Positions 12,554 through 23,574 of a stretch of DNA of 64,000 nt are shown piece after piece; positions within the stretch are counted from its first letter, which is position 1; each line of letters opens with the position of its first letter. Source of the DNA: Aquanectria penicillioides (Eukaryota > Ascomycota > Sordariomycetes > Hypocreales > Nectriaceae); assembly GCA_003415625.1 (NCBI GenBank), contig PYIU01000004.1, positions 3,286,001-3,350,000 on the forward strand, given 5' to 3'. The notes beneath the pieces are model-generated. The model was not told the DNA's origin and did not search any database. It saw only the letters and a program-made list of their open reading frames with translations. The translations under genes and the position numbers were made by a program.

Positions 12554-14218
12554 GGTGATGGCTAGTCGTGGTGATTGTTGTCGTGGTTACTGATCGTGAT
12601 CCTACGCCGGGGCTGTTCCGCCGGACACAGATTGAAAATGGAACGCGCTGGAATGCAAACTCAGGACCGCATGGGATTTCGCACTCGTCAAATGCACTCG
12701 GATCGGGGTTGGAGCGTTCTTGAGACTACTCGGGAGGTGGGAGGCTGGCGCGCGTCGTTGAACCGTGAGGTCGGGAGGATCGGCTGGTGGCTCGTGTCGC
12801 GGGTGACAAGTCTAAGGGGGTGAAATGGGCCACGGTCTGGGAGGTCGACAAATCGGAGGCGGGGAGTCTGGAACACGAGGGAGAGAGCAGGAGAAATCGA
12901 GGGGAAGGAGTGTGTGTCAGAGGGCCAAGACGGACGAAGGAGATACAGCAAGAAAGGAATGAGGGGGCGACAAGAAGGGTAAGAAAAAGAGACGAGACGA
13001 CCAGACTTGTGAGGGTGAAGAAGAGACGATGTGATGCTTGTTCCTTTTTTTGCGGACCTTTGGCTTGACTACTGCTTTGGGTCTAACGTGCCCGTGCCCA
13101 CTGCCTGCTGCCCGCTAGCACCTCCGTCCGCACTCAGTCCATACGCTGGCCCCTGTCCCCTGCGTCCCTGTGTGGGTGGGAGCCTGTGCGGCCTGGGTTG
13201 TGTGCCTCTGGGAGGGATTCTGATGAATTACCGGCCTGCCAGGCCTCTTCGCAACGGGGACGAATCCTGCCGCAGAGGGAGCGGCCCCATGTAAGGGGCT
13301 AGACCATTCGACTCGTTGATTTGACTCCGACTTAATCTGCTTTTTCTGCCTTCACCAAGTCGTCCTAGCGCCGGCAGACCCCATGGGAGCGTGTGTCTGT
13401 GTGTGTGCATCTCGTCGGGTGAATTATGAGAGACAACCGTCGGCCACATGCACATTCGGGACATTATGTACGTAACGTATGCTGGTGATTGTACATATGT
13501 ACGGCCACCTGTACTCCAGATCGCCACCACAACCTGTCGGCAGACGTCACTGTTCTTCCACAGCAACGGGATCAATCTGCAACAGTGCGTGCCATGCCCA
13601 TGTACTCGACGAATGGCGCACCATGCGAAATGTAGATGTCACGCCTTGGCTACATACATACCATACCATAGCACCTACAGTGCAGCACACTACTGATATA
13701 GGATTTTTGCCCCGAGGAAGCCTAGGATCATTCCTGACGGCATTGACACGGGACTCCGCTCTGCATGACGGACAACTGAGCCGGACCCAAAGACGGACCC
13801 AAATGGACGGACCAAGCAACAAGCAACAAGCAACAAGCAAGCAAAAGAGCGGCCCAAGCACGTCCCAGCCCCGATCAGCAAAGTGCTGATCCAAATCCTC
13901 GGTATTTTTGGGGCCTTGCGCCTCAGGCACAAAAAAAAACCCCAAAAACCCAAAAGAGCCAAAGAGCCAAGCTTGGGCCATGGCTGGATTGATGACCAGC
14001 TGATGCTGACTAGACGTCACCATCAGCCGACTTCTACAAAAACGTGATCTTTCACGTGACGGGAGCTCATCTCGGATTGGCCAATGGCGTGCTCTGCAAA
14101 CTGCACTGGGCTGCTGAACGCTGTCTCCGAAATCATACGACAGACTTCCAAAGCTTCAATCCTGCAAACCATCCACCCTCCCGCACTTCCCGCTACAACC
14201 AACCCGCCCGTCGTCACA
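12554..14218. other. Divergent promoter region
   Basis: This 1.66-kb segment lies between two divergently transcribed genes (Erf2-like - and the small mitochondrial protein +) and must hold both promoters. It contains a 7-base tandem repeat (CAACAAG, about four copies, 13815-13843) and short A-tracts near 13930-13960. The ORFs in it (for example 13547-14023 on the minus strand) are low-complexity and unlike known proteins. Confidence 0.55.
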
Positions 14219-14838
14219 ATGTCTTCCCAGGCCGCCCGCCGTTTCCTCTCCACCACCGCCCGCCGTCTCCAGGATGCTCAGAAGAATGAGCTCAAGAAGG
14301 AGTCTAAGCGCAACCCCGAGACTCTGGTGCGTCATAATTCTCGGCCCACCCTCCGACCCGATTACGCCCGGCCATCGTGGTCTGCTTTTCGACGATGAAC
14401 GACTGGCGATTGGGACTCATAGATCAGCTTGGCTAATGATAATTGTCTGAATTGCAGATCCTCGGTGGCGTTATGGTCGCTGCCCTCGGCGGTGCTGGCT
14501 ACTACTTCGGTACGACGACACTTCTACGATGACAGCTACAAGACCTAAAGAAAAAAAATTATACATAAACTCCAGTGTCAGACATGCTGACCATTGTTTC
14601 TCTCAATCAAACAGGCCGATCCCCCACCACCTCCACCTCTGAGAGCGCCGTCAACGTCAGCGGCCGCCCCTGGGAGACCGACACCACTGGCAAGTACAAG
14701 TACTATCCCGGTGGTGATGCCAGCCAGGCTCCCAAGGACGCCCCCAGCGCCCTCAACGTCGTCGTTGTTCCCAACGTCACCCTCCCCGCCGAGCTCCACG
14801 AGAAGTACAACAAGTGGGGCAAGGAGGGCTACCCTTAA
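14219..14838 (+). CDS. Small mitochondrial-targeted single-pass membrane protein, unknown function
   Basis: Predicted 127 residues from three exons (14219-14326, 14458-14509, 14615-14838; introns 131 and 105 nt, the second in phase 1). The N-terminus SSQAARRFLSTTARRL is an arginine-rich, acid-free amphipathic stretch of mitochondrial-presequence type. A basic linker follows, then one hydrophobic segment, ILGGVMVAALGGAGYYFG (residues 37-54), with glycine-spaced packing. The C-terminal 70 residues are Ser/Thr/Pro-rich at first and end in ELHEKYNKWGKEGYP. This layout suggests an inner-membrane protein with its C-terminal domain in the intermembrane space, perhaps a respiratory-complex accessory factor, but I recognise no named family. 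Splicing is supported because each join keeps the frame and the middle exon encodes exactly the membrane span. The ATG sits in a good context (CACAATGTC). Confidence 0.78.
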
Positions 14839-15444
14839 AGCGCGAGCGATGGATCGACTGTCGACGAGAATTGCGCATGCGCAAGCGTATGCTGTGTGTA
14901 TGGCGAATTGAGAGGGAAGGAAGGCTGCTGGCGAGACCAGGGTCTCGGTCCCGCTCTGTATGTAGATGAAGGACGGAATGGGCTCGAGCCTTGGATTACA
15001 TATAATGTTTGACCTAGCCTACGGCCCACCAAAGAATTTTTCTAGCTCTGTTGTCTGTACTCTCTGCTTGAATGCTGCCAATTGATGCATCATACGGGAT
15101 CCCGTGTGCCTCGGTTCCTAACCGCTAGAGCTCGGACGACCGGCCAACGCCCAAGTGCTTCTTCTTGTTCTTAGTTGCCCTTCAGCTCATCCCCATCTCC
15201 AAGTCACTACGAATGCCAATGCTAATGCTGCTGCCCATGCGTGAATAGCTTAATCATCAATTGCAAATACTACTTTGAGAGGACAACCGTGTACGTTTCC
15301 CGACTGTTTAGTATAGTTATTTGTTGTCTGGTATCTTGATGGCCTTAACACCTCGTCTTATCATGCTATTTCGTGTATTTTTCATGTACCCAATTGCAAC
15401 TCCCCTCAGTGGCCCTTGCGGCACCCCTTTCTTCTTCAACGCCC
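14839..15444. other. Convergent 3' intergenic region
   Basis: A 606-bp segment between the stop codons of the small mitochondrial protein (+) and phosphoserine phosphatase (-). It should carry both 3' untranslated regions. No ORF, repeat or RNA gene is evident. Confidence 0.55.
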
Positions 15445-16866
15445 TTATGCAATCAAGTCCCCAATCTCCTCGCTTGTAAACCCAAACAAATGCAACATGT
15501 CCAGCAAGCTCTCTCCGTTCAGACGTGCGTCAGCCTCCATCTGCACACGGGGCTTCGCATTCCATGCGACACCGAGCAGACCGGCCTTCTCCAGCATGAG
15601 GAGGTCATTGGCACCGTCACCGCAAGCCACGACTTGGGACAGTTCAATACCCTCCTTCTGGGCAATCTCCACCAACAGATCACGCTTGCGCTCCTTGCCC
15701 ACGATGATTCCTTGAACCTCGCCAGTGAACTTATCGTCCTCAATAACGACGTGGTTGGCGTGTGCATAGTCAATGCCCAATTGTCCAGCAAGCCAACCGG
15801 TGAGAGGTTGGAAACCACCAGAAAGAACTGCCGTCTTAACACCTAGGCTTTTCAACGCCTTGATCAACTGAGGCACGCCCTTGGTCACATCAAGTACAGA
15901 CTGGAGTTCCTTGAAAAGAGAGGCAGGGAGTCCCTTCAAGAGAGCAACTCGCTCACGGAAAGATCCCTCGAACTCTAGCTCGCCCATCATAGCACGATGA
16001 GTGATTTCGGCGACACGCTGGGGCAGATCCGGGGGATCCTTGACAGTTTCAGCAAGCAAATCAATAACCTCTTGCGTGATGAGAGTGCTGTCCATGTCAA
16101 AGACGACCAGACGAGGGTGCCGTCTCCAAACAGTGTCCCTCTGAAGAATGACGTCGACGTTCCACTCCTGCTCAAATCGGTAGATCATCTCGTGTTTCCT
16201 CAGGTCGTCTAGGCTGAGGTACTGGGGAGATGGGGAGGGAGAAAGGGTAAGCTCCACGACGCGGGGGTGCTCATGGTTGTCGAGGCATCGATGCGATGAG
16301 TAGGGTTCGCTGGCGTCCCGTTCAAGAGGGAATGTGGACATTAGGTGAAGAAAAGAAGCAATGCACAGAGGAGAAATATAGGAGCCGTAGATGTGGTCCA
16401 GCTGCTCCGACTCCTGAGCCGGAAGCTCAAGGGGAAACTCCTTGGGGTCATCGGTGGGCGCAAGGTTGGCGGGGAGCGACTCATTGTTATCAGTGAAGGA
16501 GGCCTTAATGGGCGAGCCGTTTCCAGGCTTTCCCTTGTAGAAGAGAGTCGCGATGAGGCGGTCCGACTTGTCACCAGGGCGAGGGGCACAGTTGGGATGC
16601 GAGTAGCTGTGGCTCAAGCCGCTGTCCACGACGGTTGGCGGGTTCTCCTCGGAGGGGATGCCATTGAAGGGCAGGATGGTCTTGGTCGAAGGGGGGATCC
16701 CGTTGCCGGAATCCTCTACGACGGTGTCGATGCCCTGGAATTGCTCCTGCTGTCGGGGAGGAGGGCGATACTGCTGGTGGTCGCTCAAGTACGAGCTGCT
16801 CCTCATGGAGCTCGTCAATTGGGGGCGAGCAGTATTTTGCTTGGCGGGGCTGGATTCGTCTGCCAT
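15445..16866 (-). CDS. SER2: Phosphoserine phosphatase
   Basis: Intronless, 473 residues. It hydrolyses O-phosphoserine to serine, the last step of the phosphorylated serine pathway in the cytosol. The C-terminal half is a HAD-superfamily domain: nucleophile motif VFDMDSTL (DxDST, about residue 245), a helical cap with FEGSFRERVALLKGLP (EGSFxxRV is typical of SerB proteins), SGGF (about 345) and GDGANDLLML as the acidic motif III. The N-terminal 240 residues are an ACT-like/regulatory extension common in filamentous ascomycetes, preceded by about 100 disordered residues. The start was set at MADESSPAK (16866) because the frame upstream lacks protein-like sequence and the ATG follows a typical leader. 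The stretch YGSYISPLCIASFLHLMS might hide an intron, but it reads as protein. Confidence 0.93.
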   Translation of the reverse strand: MADESSPAKQNTARPQLTSSMRSSSYLSDHQQYRPPPRQQEQFQGIDTVVEDSGNGIPPSTKTILPFNGIPSEENPPTVVDSGLSHSYSHPNCAPRPGDKSDRLIATLFYKGKPGNGSPIKASFTDNNESLPANLAPTDDPKEFPLELPAQESEQLDHIYGSYISPLCIASFLHLMSTFPLERDASEPYSSHRCLDNHEHPRVVELTLSPSPSPQYLSLDDLRKHEMIYRFEQEWNVDVILQRDTVWRRHPRLVVFDMDSTLITQEVIDLLAETVKDPPDLPQRVAEITHRAMMGELEFEGSFRERVALLKGLPASLFKELQSVLDVTKGVPQLIKALKSLGVKTAVLSGGFQPLTGWLAGQLGIDYAHANHVVIEDDKFTGEVQGIIVGKERKRDLLVEIAQKEGIELSQVVACGDGANDLLMLEKAGLLGVAWNAKPRVQMEADARLNGESLLDMLHLFGFTSEEIGDLIA

Positions 16867-19800
16867 GGTTGAGCGTGGACGCGGGAATGAGAGCGGGGGT
16901 TGGGTTTGCGTCTGTCGGCGGGGTCCTTGGAAGTCTGGCGGTATCGCTAATGGAAGACGGCAGCAAGGGGCTCTGCGTAAAGCGACAGGGCGCGAGAGAG
17001 GAGCAGCGGGTAGATCCGCGTAAGGCCAGAAGTCGAGGAAGCCGCAGAGACGACCGAGCAGACTGAGCGTCGATCCCAAAAGATCGGGTTGATGAGTGAT
17101 TGTGTCCCGGCGATTCCCTCGCCAGCCCCGCCAAACCGTTGACGATGTCGGTGGCTCGTGCGGGTGCTGTCAGGTCTTCTCTGGCTTGTGATTGGCCCGG
17201 GCCAGCTCAGGGCCTTTTTTTTTTCCTTGGGAGGGGATGGGAATTGGGAATTGGCAGCCCAAATGTTCGCATGAGTGAGGTCATGTCTCGCTCGCACGCA
17301 CACACGCAGGCAGATGGCAAGGCTGGACGCTGCAGGTTAGTTATGCCCCCGCTCCACGAGGTTAACTTATAAACATTCCGAGGCCAAACGCCGACCACCA
17401 TCATCATCACTTGTGAGGCAGCCCGCACTCCTCAGAGATGAGCACAGAGAAGCAGGCGATTCAAGCACCGCAAGCACCGTGAGCACCGCTGTTCCGTTGG
17501 CCCTTGGGGTTAACGTTTAGGCTTTCACGGGCTTGAATCTCCTCAATGTGTGTCCATCGTCTCGTTGACCCGTGCAGCATCATGACAGTACCGTCTACGA
17601 GAGACACCGGTTTGTAATCATCTTGACGATAGATAATACATGCAGGCTCGACCGATCATGAAGATGCAAGTTGCAGCGGTGGCGCATTGCGGGGTTGGGG
17701 GATTTCTCGGTCATGGTTCAGACAAGCGGAGCGGCTGTCGCTGGTGACTAATCTGAGTGTGCTCTGCTGCTGTAACTGACCGGAGTCAGAACTTACTAGA
17801 GTGTGGTAGTTCTTCGGGAGATGGCATCCCCCTGTCATTGTGAGATCCAGATTTCGGATCGTATTCGGGCCCTGCCCGAGCTTCATTGTGCCATGTTGCC
17901 TGCAGTGTTGCCTGACAAATCAGAACTCGGGTCAGACACGCACCCAAAATGAAATATGTACACACATAGCTAAGCCTACTCTAGGGCTGGAGCGTGGCAT
18001 AACTACAGCCGTTCCCAGAAGGCTGATTCCAACATAGGTCGGATGATTGTGGTTGGCTATCGTAGATTTTGCAACCTCGCTAATAACCCTAACTTGGAAC
18101 CTGTATCAGTTGTTAAACTTCATTGTGAGCCTCTGTTGTCAAAATGATGCGTTGGCCGTGACTGGACGAGGTGGAATGGAGATTTGGAGTAAGCTTTGCC
18201 AATTTGGTTTAAGTGTGCGTACATTTCCCAAAGTTATGCGTGCATGGTTCCGAATTAGACAAATCGCAGCGGCGGCAATGCAATGCGACAAAAACAGGAA
18301 AGTGATCCAGTGAACCGCGCGCGACGGGCCAGGAACAACATTGTTCCTTCCCCTCAAAATTTTCGTCCGCCTCACCCGCAAATTCTCCAATCACGTCAGT
18401 GGGCTTTAGCGGACTTCAGTGGACAGGTTTGGTGGGTTGGTGGGGAGCCGTCGTAGAAGTACGGCCCTGCGCCTCGTGCCTTGCATCGGCACCTCGGGTG
18501 CCCTATTGTGTCGGTCGGGCTGTCGGCGGCTTGTTGCGAGATGCCACCATGACACTCCTACCCCCGGTTGCCGCCCCATGGACGTGATTTCCAACCCGAC
18601 ACGCCCATAGGGTCGCTTCACCAGGCCATTGCCCATTGGAGAGCCCGATGCCTCAAACGTCAACCCATTTTTGCATCCCGTTCCCAGCATCTGGACCGTT
18701 GGCTGGAGGGTCGAATTCTCGACTGAAGTAGTTTCAGGGAGCGCACCATCTCACGATGCAAGACACAGCGTACAGCGGCCTTACTTTTCGACACAGGAGT
18801 TGGCATCTCGACACGTCTGTCTGTGTGGGACAAGTATTCGTATCTCAGCTGGGTAGCACTGTGCCCCTCGGGCCAGACGAGCACGTCAAGGCCCAGAAGC
18901 CAAGCCCGCCAGACGGTGGCGACACCAACCCAACTTCTTGCGACACCACCAAATGTCACACAGAGAGCAGTCCCATGCGGCCAGACCGCTAAGGGAAATG
19001 CGCAACGTAAGCCAGCAATGGCATGCTCGCGGGGAAAAGACACCTCGTGAGCCTTTTGCCTTTCATAAATGGGAGACTTCGGCTCCACGAACCAAACATG
19101 CCCTGGCCCTGGATCTTGTAAGCGAATCTGCTCTCTCGACGATGAGATCATATCATCTCATTCGATTTCCAAGCATATGCCGCCCGAATGCCATCCAATT
19201 GCTCCATTTCTAATCCATTCAGGCCCCAGCCATCCCACGCTTTCTGCTGGCTTCTTTCCTCCACTCCCCCTTCTCACACACCTCCGATGAAGATGAGGAA
19301 AACCCTTTCCCGAGGCCGCCGTGGAAGGGGAAAAAAAAAAAAAAACCTCCAAGACCCAGCAGCCCACACCACTCATCAGTCTAAGCAGGTAAAATGAACA
19401 ACGCCCACACGGGGGTGCCCGGTTGTAGAAAAAAAAAGGGAAAAAAAAATTGTAGAGAGGTACTCGCTACCTCCGGCTCGGCGGCTTTTCAGTGTCACGG
19501 CCGCTGCCGACAGCGCGGTGACCTAGGTCCCGGCGACCACCCGACCCAGCTCAGCGCCCGGTGCCCAGGCCAATCAGCCGCAGCACTACCCATCGCGAAA
19601 GGCATAGCGTCGATGATGTGATCGGTCCCAGACACAACCTGGAGACGACAATCCTCATGGCGGCGATGGCGCAATTTGCACCTCCCCTCTTCCTGTTGCC
19701 CAGTGCATCACAAACAGCGTAGACCATCGTAGCTTTCGGGTCCGGTCGGTTCCATGCAGGCGAATCCCCAATTACTAAGGCTGCCTGGAACCGGGGGGTG

Positions 19801-20154
19801 CGGGCGGTCGCCCGGGCTTAACATGTATGCCCCCCTTCATCAGACACAACTGGTCTCTCTTAAAGAATTCGACTGCCCTCGTCTGCTTTCGTGCTCCTTG
19901 TACTCATTGCCGTCATCACGTCAACGCCATCCTCGTTCATCTGTCGTGCCTTGTCCGTGTTCTATATCCGGTCAGCATTGTCTTTGCGTCATCGAAAGCC
20001 AAGAACGAGTCTTCTCCTCTCTCACCTCGACAAAACCCCCTCGGCTCCCAGTGACACAAAACGCCCCTGGGATACTCCCCTCTCTCATACCAGTCTTCGA
20101 AAAGCCTCATCCAACAGCCCCTCATCCTCACGGCATTTTCTTCAACTCGCCAAG
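16867..20154. other. Long divergent intergenic region, no gene supported
   Basis: A 3.3-kb segment between Ser2 (-) and PAPS reductase (+). It contains homopolymers (T about 17215-17223, A15 at about 19331, A9 at about 19442) and a CT-rich leader just before 20155. Several ORFs of 60-160 codons occur on both strands (for example 18660-19151 minus) but have random-looking composition and no recognisable domain. I see no tRNA or repeat family. It probably holds two promoters plus untranslated leaders. Confidence 0.5.
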
Positions 20155-21111
20155 ATGCCAGCCACTATCACTCAGTCATCATCCCAGTCGTCCTTTGAGG
20201 ATATTAAGCTGGAGTGCGAGTCAGGATATGCCTCAGGTCATTCATCCGAGTACTCGTCACCCTCCTCATCGACCACTCTCCCCAAGGTCTCTCTCACCAA
20301 GGCCCACATCGCTCACCTCAACAATGTCTTGGAGCCCATGCACCCCATGGATATTCTTCGATTCTGCAAGATCATGTTCCCCAACTTGTACCAGTCGACA
20401 GCCTTCGGCTTGACCGGCCTTGCCACCATGGACATGTTGTCTAAGATCCAGAAGGAGAACCCCAACTCCCCCACCGTCGACCTCATCTTCTTGGATACCT
20501 TGTATCACTTTAAGGAGACCCACGACCTCATTGAGCGAGTCAAGGAGCGATACCCCAACGTCCCTGTTCACATCTTCAAGCCTGATGGCATGGACAATGC
20601 TGAGCAGTTCGAGGAGACCTATGGTGCGGAGTTGTACAATGTCTCATCCGAGATGTACGACTGGGTGGCCAAGGTCGAGCCTCTCCAGCGAGCATATGAA
20701 GAGCTCAAGGTGACGGCCGTTCTGAACGGCCGCCGTCGATCCCAGGGTGCTTCCCGAGGATCTATCCCCATTATCGAAGTCGATGACGAGCGTGGTGTTG
20801 TCAAGATCAACCCCATGGCCGCTTGGACTTTCAAGCAGGTGAGCGATTACATCAAGGAGAACGACGTGCCTTACAACGCCCTGCTTGACCAGGGCTACAA
20901 GTCCGTCGGCGATTGGCACTCGACCGTCCCCGTCGGCGAGGGCGAGGACGAGCGTGCCGGCCGATGGAAGGGCCAAGATAAGACCGAGTGCGGCATCCAC
21001 AACAAGAAGTCGCGCTACGCTGAGTTCCTGGCGGAAATGGAGCGCAAGCAGCAGGAGGAGCAGCTGACTGCCGCCCTGGAGAAGGTGGCCCTGACCCAGA
21101 CCGTTTCCTAA
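20155..21111 (+). CDS. MET16: Phosphoadenylyl-sulfate (PAPS) reductase
   Basis: Intronless, 318 residues. It reduces 3'-phosphoadenylyl sulfate to sulfite with thioredoxin, the committed step of assimilatory sulfate reduction in the cytosol. The nucleotide-binding core appears as FGLTGLATMDML (near residue 85), with DLIFLDTLYHFKET a little downstream (LDTL...F..T, the PAPS-reductase form of the family motif), then LNGRRRSQGASR and INPMAAWTF. The catalytic cysteine lies in KTECGIH near residue 280, the family's ECGxH signature. A single ECGIH cysteine with no CC/CC iron-sulfur ligands indicates the fungal PAPS type, not the plant/bacterial APS type. The start is the ATG at 20155 in CGCCAAGATGCC; the frame stays open upstream (to 19891), but that part is CT-rich leader sequence and not protein-like. 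The length matches ascomycete Met16. Confidence 0.94.
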   Translation: MPATITQSSSQSSFEDIKLECESGYASGHSSEYSSPSSSTTLPKVSLTKAHIAHLNNVLEPMHPMDILRFCKIMFPNLYQSTAFGLTGLATMDMLSKIQKENPNSPTVDLIFLDTLYHFKETHDLIERVKERYPNVPVHIFKPDGMDNAEQFEETYGAELYNVSSEMYDWVAKVEPLQRAYEELKVTAVLNGRRRSQGASRGSIPIIEVDDERGVVKINPMAAWTFKQVSDYIKENDVPYNALLDQGYKSVGDWHSTVPVGEGEDERAGRWKGQDKTECGIHNKKSRYAEFLAEMERKQQEEQLTAALEKVALTQTVS

Positions 21112-21696
21112 TGTACACTTGCACATGGGAAGCGCATGTGTTGATGATGATTTGACGAAAGAAGCATTGTATCGGGCGTTATAGGATAAAACTGGTCGAG
21201 TTGATAGTTTGGATTAGGCCACATAAGGAGCCTCTAGCATCGGGATTTGATCGTTTGGCGTTGGGAAAACCGTGGCTTGCCGGAGTTGCATTCAGGTTAG
21301 CGAAGCGAGAGGGAAGTTGCAACATGAGATAGACAATACACAATAAGATCGAACGATAAAACACTAGCTTCGGCGCCCAATTCTGTGATCTTGCCTCGCT
21401 TGCCGTGGACGATGGAGGTTGGATTTCGATTTAAGCCGGGATCACGAGGTGTGAGCCGCAGGAACGGGGGCGCAAAGTCCGTTGGTACGTAGCGCTACCC
21501 CGCGTCGATAAGGCTGCGCTGCGCTGGCTGCTTAACGTGAGCACACAGACTCTGCACCATTTCGCGATGCTGCACTACCAAGTCCCTTAGGCCGGCCCCT
21601 CTCGACCTTGCCCCTCTCACAACACCTCGCAACGCACCAAATTTCTCAGCCTCGTGACCGCACTAACAAACCCGGATCTCGATTTCCCTTCTCACG
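21112..21696. other. Intergenic: PAPS reductase 3' end and Tyw3 promoter
   Basis: A 585-bp tandem-gene spacer. The first part is the AT-richer 3' untranslated region of the PAPS reductase gene; the last 150 bases before 21697 are CT-rich and look like a short promoter and leader. Nothing else is apparent. Confidence 0.5.
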
Positions 21697-22762
21697 ATGC
21701 AGGGCCTTGCAGCCGCCGCGCCCGCATTCGTCGACAAGAAGAAGCGGATTCTTGACCAGCTCGCAGTCCCAACGGCCGACTATTCTGATGCGTCGCCCAA
21801 GGGCTCCGTAGATGAGGGCATCCGCGACCTCATCGACGAGATCAACCAAACCGCCGGGTTTGTCACCACCAGTAGTTGTGCTGGGCGTGTCAGTGTCTTC
21901 CTCGAGGGCCGCCGAGTGGTTGAAGTTGATGCAGAGGATGACCAGGTAGCTGGCGTTGGTGGGAAAGGTGCGGGAGGAACGTGGCTGTTCGTCTCGCATG
22001 ACCCAGTGCCGGAGGATATCGATGAAGATGGGGAAAAGGACTGGACGAGTGTTCTCGGACTCTCTGAATCGGAAGATACCCAGAGTGCAGTCAATGTTGT
22101 TAAAGAGAGAAGGCTTATTCACTTCAAGTTTGAGGGCATGGTAAGCAATCTCATTTAAATGTCTAAATATTTGTCTTTTGTTCGACTCGAGAGGGTCATA
22201 CTCGAACGACTCAAGTCATTATATGAGAGTCGACAAGTTGCTGAGATTCACGTAGATCCTTCATCTCCTTACAGCATCCCCAGAGCACGCTCAGCTGCTT
22301 CTCCGCTGCGGTCTCCAAGCAGGTTTCCGCGAGTCTGGGGCTCTGAACCTCCTCCCCAATGGCAAAGATCCCGCCACGCCCATGGTGGCTATCAGAACCA
22401 TGGGGCTAGCCTTTGAGTCTCTCATCGGACAGCAAGTCGATGGCCGCCGCCAGCGTCTTGTCACCCCCGAATATCTCGAGACTCTCATGCGGATCGCTAA
22501 TGAACGCTTCGTCGAGAATACAAAGCGTATCGACCGCTTCCGCACTGCCTTCAGGGACGCAGTGAACAGTGTCCCAGTTCCGAGACGGAACCCCGAGGGC
22601 GACGAGTGGGAGGATGCGGCAGACAGGCGAGAGAGAAAGAGGGCAGAAGGATTGAGAAGGAAGGCTGAACTGGTTGCTAAAAAAGAAATGGATACGGAAT
22701 CAAAAAGTCAAGATGGAGAGCCAAAAACTGAATGGCAAACAGGGCCGCTCTTAGGTCTATGA
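21697..22762 (+). CDS. TYW3: tRNA wybutosine-synthesizing protein 3 (methyltransferase)
   Basis: Predicted 316 residues from two exons (21697-22140 and 22256-22762) with a 115-nt phase-0 intron (GTAAGC...TAG). Tyw3 is a SAM-dependent N4-methyltransferase acting on the yW-86 intermediate of wybutosine at position 37 of tRNA-Phe. Visible family features are DKKKRILDQL near the N-terminus, INQTAGFVTTSSCAGR (residues about 50-66, the conserved TTSSCSGR-type motif), the WLFVSHDPV strand, FKFEGMILHLLTAS across the splice junction, GLQAGFRESGAL and a VAIRTMGLAFESLIG stretch. The C-terminal 60 residues are charged and lysine/glutamate-rich. The splice is supported because it joins two halves of a conserved strand. 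The gene ends only 176 bp from the convergent Mic19 gene. Confidence 0.92.
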
Positions 22763-22938
22763 GTCCCCTCGTACATTGTTTTCTGATGCAGCTTTTACCG
22801 CCGCTAATGCCATAATGTACACGTACATACTCGTCTCACTCCACCACCGAACCCATCGTCATCTCTATAAGGATTCAATTCGCTCAATGCCGAGTAGTGG
22901 GCGACTTTCTCCTCCTCCCCTTTCTTTATGCCTCCTCC

Positions 22939-23574
22939 TTACGCCACGACCTTCTCCACCCAGCCCTTCTCGAGCTTCTTAACCTCAGTCTTGAAGTTCT
23001 CAACCTCCTGCCAGCAGTCGAGCGGCCGGCGGTCGTTCTCGCGCAGACATCGGATGACCTCGCTGCGGGCGCCCTCGACAGCATCGGGCAGGGGGCGCAC
23101 CTGCTTGCGGGCCTCGAGCTTCTTGCGCATCGCTTCAATCTCGTTGTTGACGGCGTGGTGGGTGGGGCCATCGTCCTTGTAGTCGGTGGCGGCGATCTTC
23201 TCTTGTGCGAGCTTGAGGGCCTCAACTTCCTGCTGCTGCAGCTTCTTGAGTTCCTCGGCCACGCGAGCCTGGATCTGCTGCTCAACTACCTTGGCGCGGG
23301 AGACATCGGTCTGGAGTCGGGCGGAAAGGACCAAAAGTTAGCAATCCGCACTTTGAGAGGTTCATCGAGGGATCGAGACGCGGAGCGGGAGGAAGTACCT
23401 CGTTGCTGGACTGGAGTGAGTCGACGAGATCTTGCGAGATGCCGCTAGGCCCTGAGCTGTTTATTGACGCTACGTCAGTCGTCGATTCGCACTGGGGGAG
23501 GGGATGTGGGAGCCGGAGATCACATACGCCTTCCACACGTGTGCGGAAACTGGTTTCGACTCGGCGGAACCCAT
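22939..23574 (-). CDS. MIC19: MICOS subunit Mic19 (CHCH-domain protein)
   Basis: Predicted 158 residues from three exons (23574-23528, 23456-23399, 23310-22939; introns 71 and 88 nt). Mic19 belongs to the MICOS complex, which keeps crista junctions attached to the outer membrane; it acts on the intermembrane-space side of the inner membrane. The N-terminus MGSAESKP is a good N-myristoylation signal, as known for the Mic19/CHCHD3 family. Then come HVWKASGPSGISQDLVDSLQ, a long coiled-coil (KKLQQQEVEALKLAQ and onward, residues 50-110) and a C-terminal CHCH-like segment with two cysteines nine residues apart (VIRCLRENDRRPLDCW). The exon order was rebuilt from the conserved HVWK|ASGPSGIS join and the SSNE|TDVSRAK join. 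Only one Cys-X9-Cys half is visible, as in other fungal Mic19 proteins. Confidence 0.9.

Noticed and set aside
13547..14023. 158-codon minus-strand ORF
   Set aside because: Low-complexity with Cys/Leu runs, overlapping A-tracts and a 7-bp repeat; no protein-like pattern and located in a divergent promoter region.
18075..18095. Telomere-like TAACCCTAAC
   Set aside because: A single chance occurrence, not an array.
18660..19151. 163-codon minus-strand ORF in the Ser2-Met16 spacer
   Set aside because: Random residue composition, no domain and no exon-like neighbours; GC-rich sequence gives such ORFs by chance.
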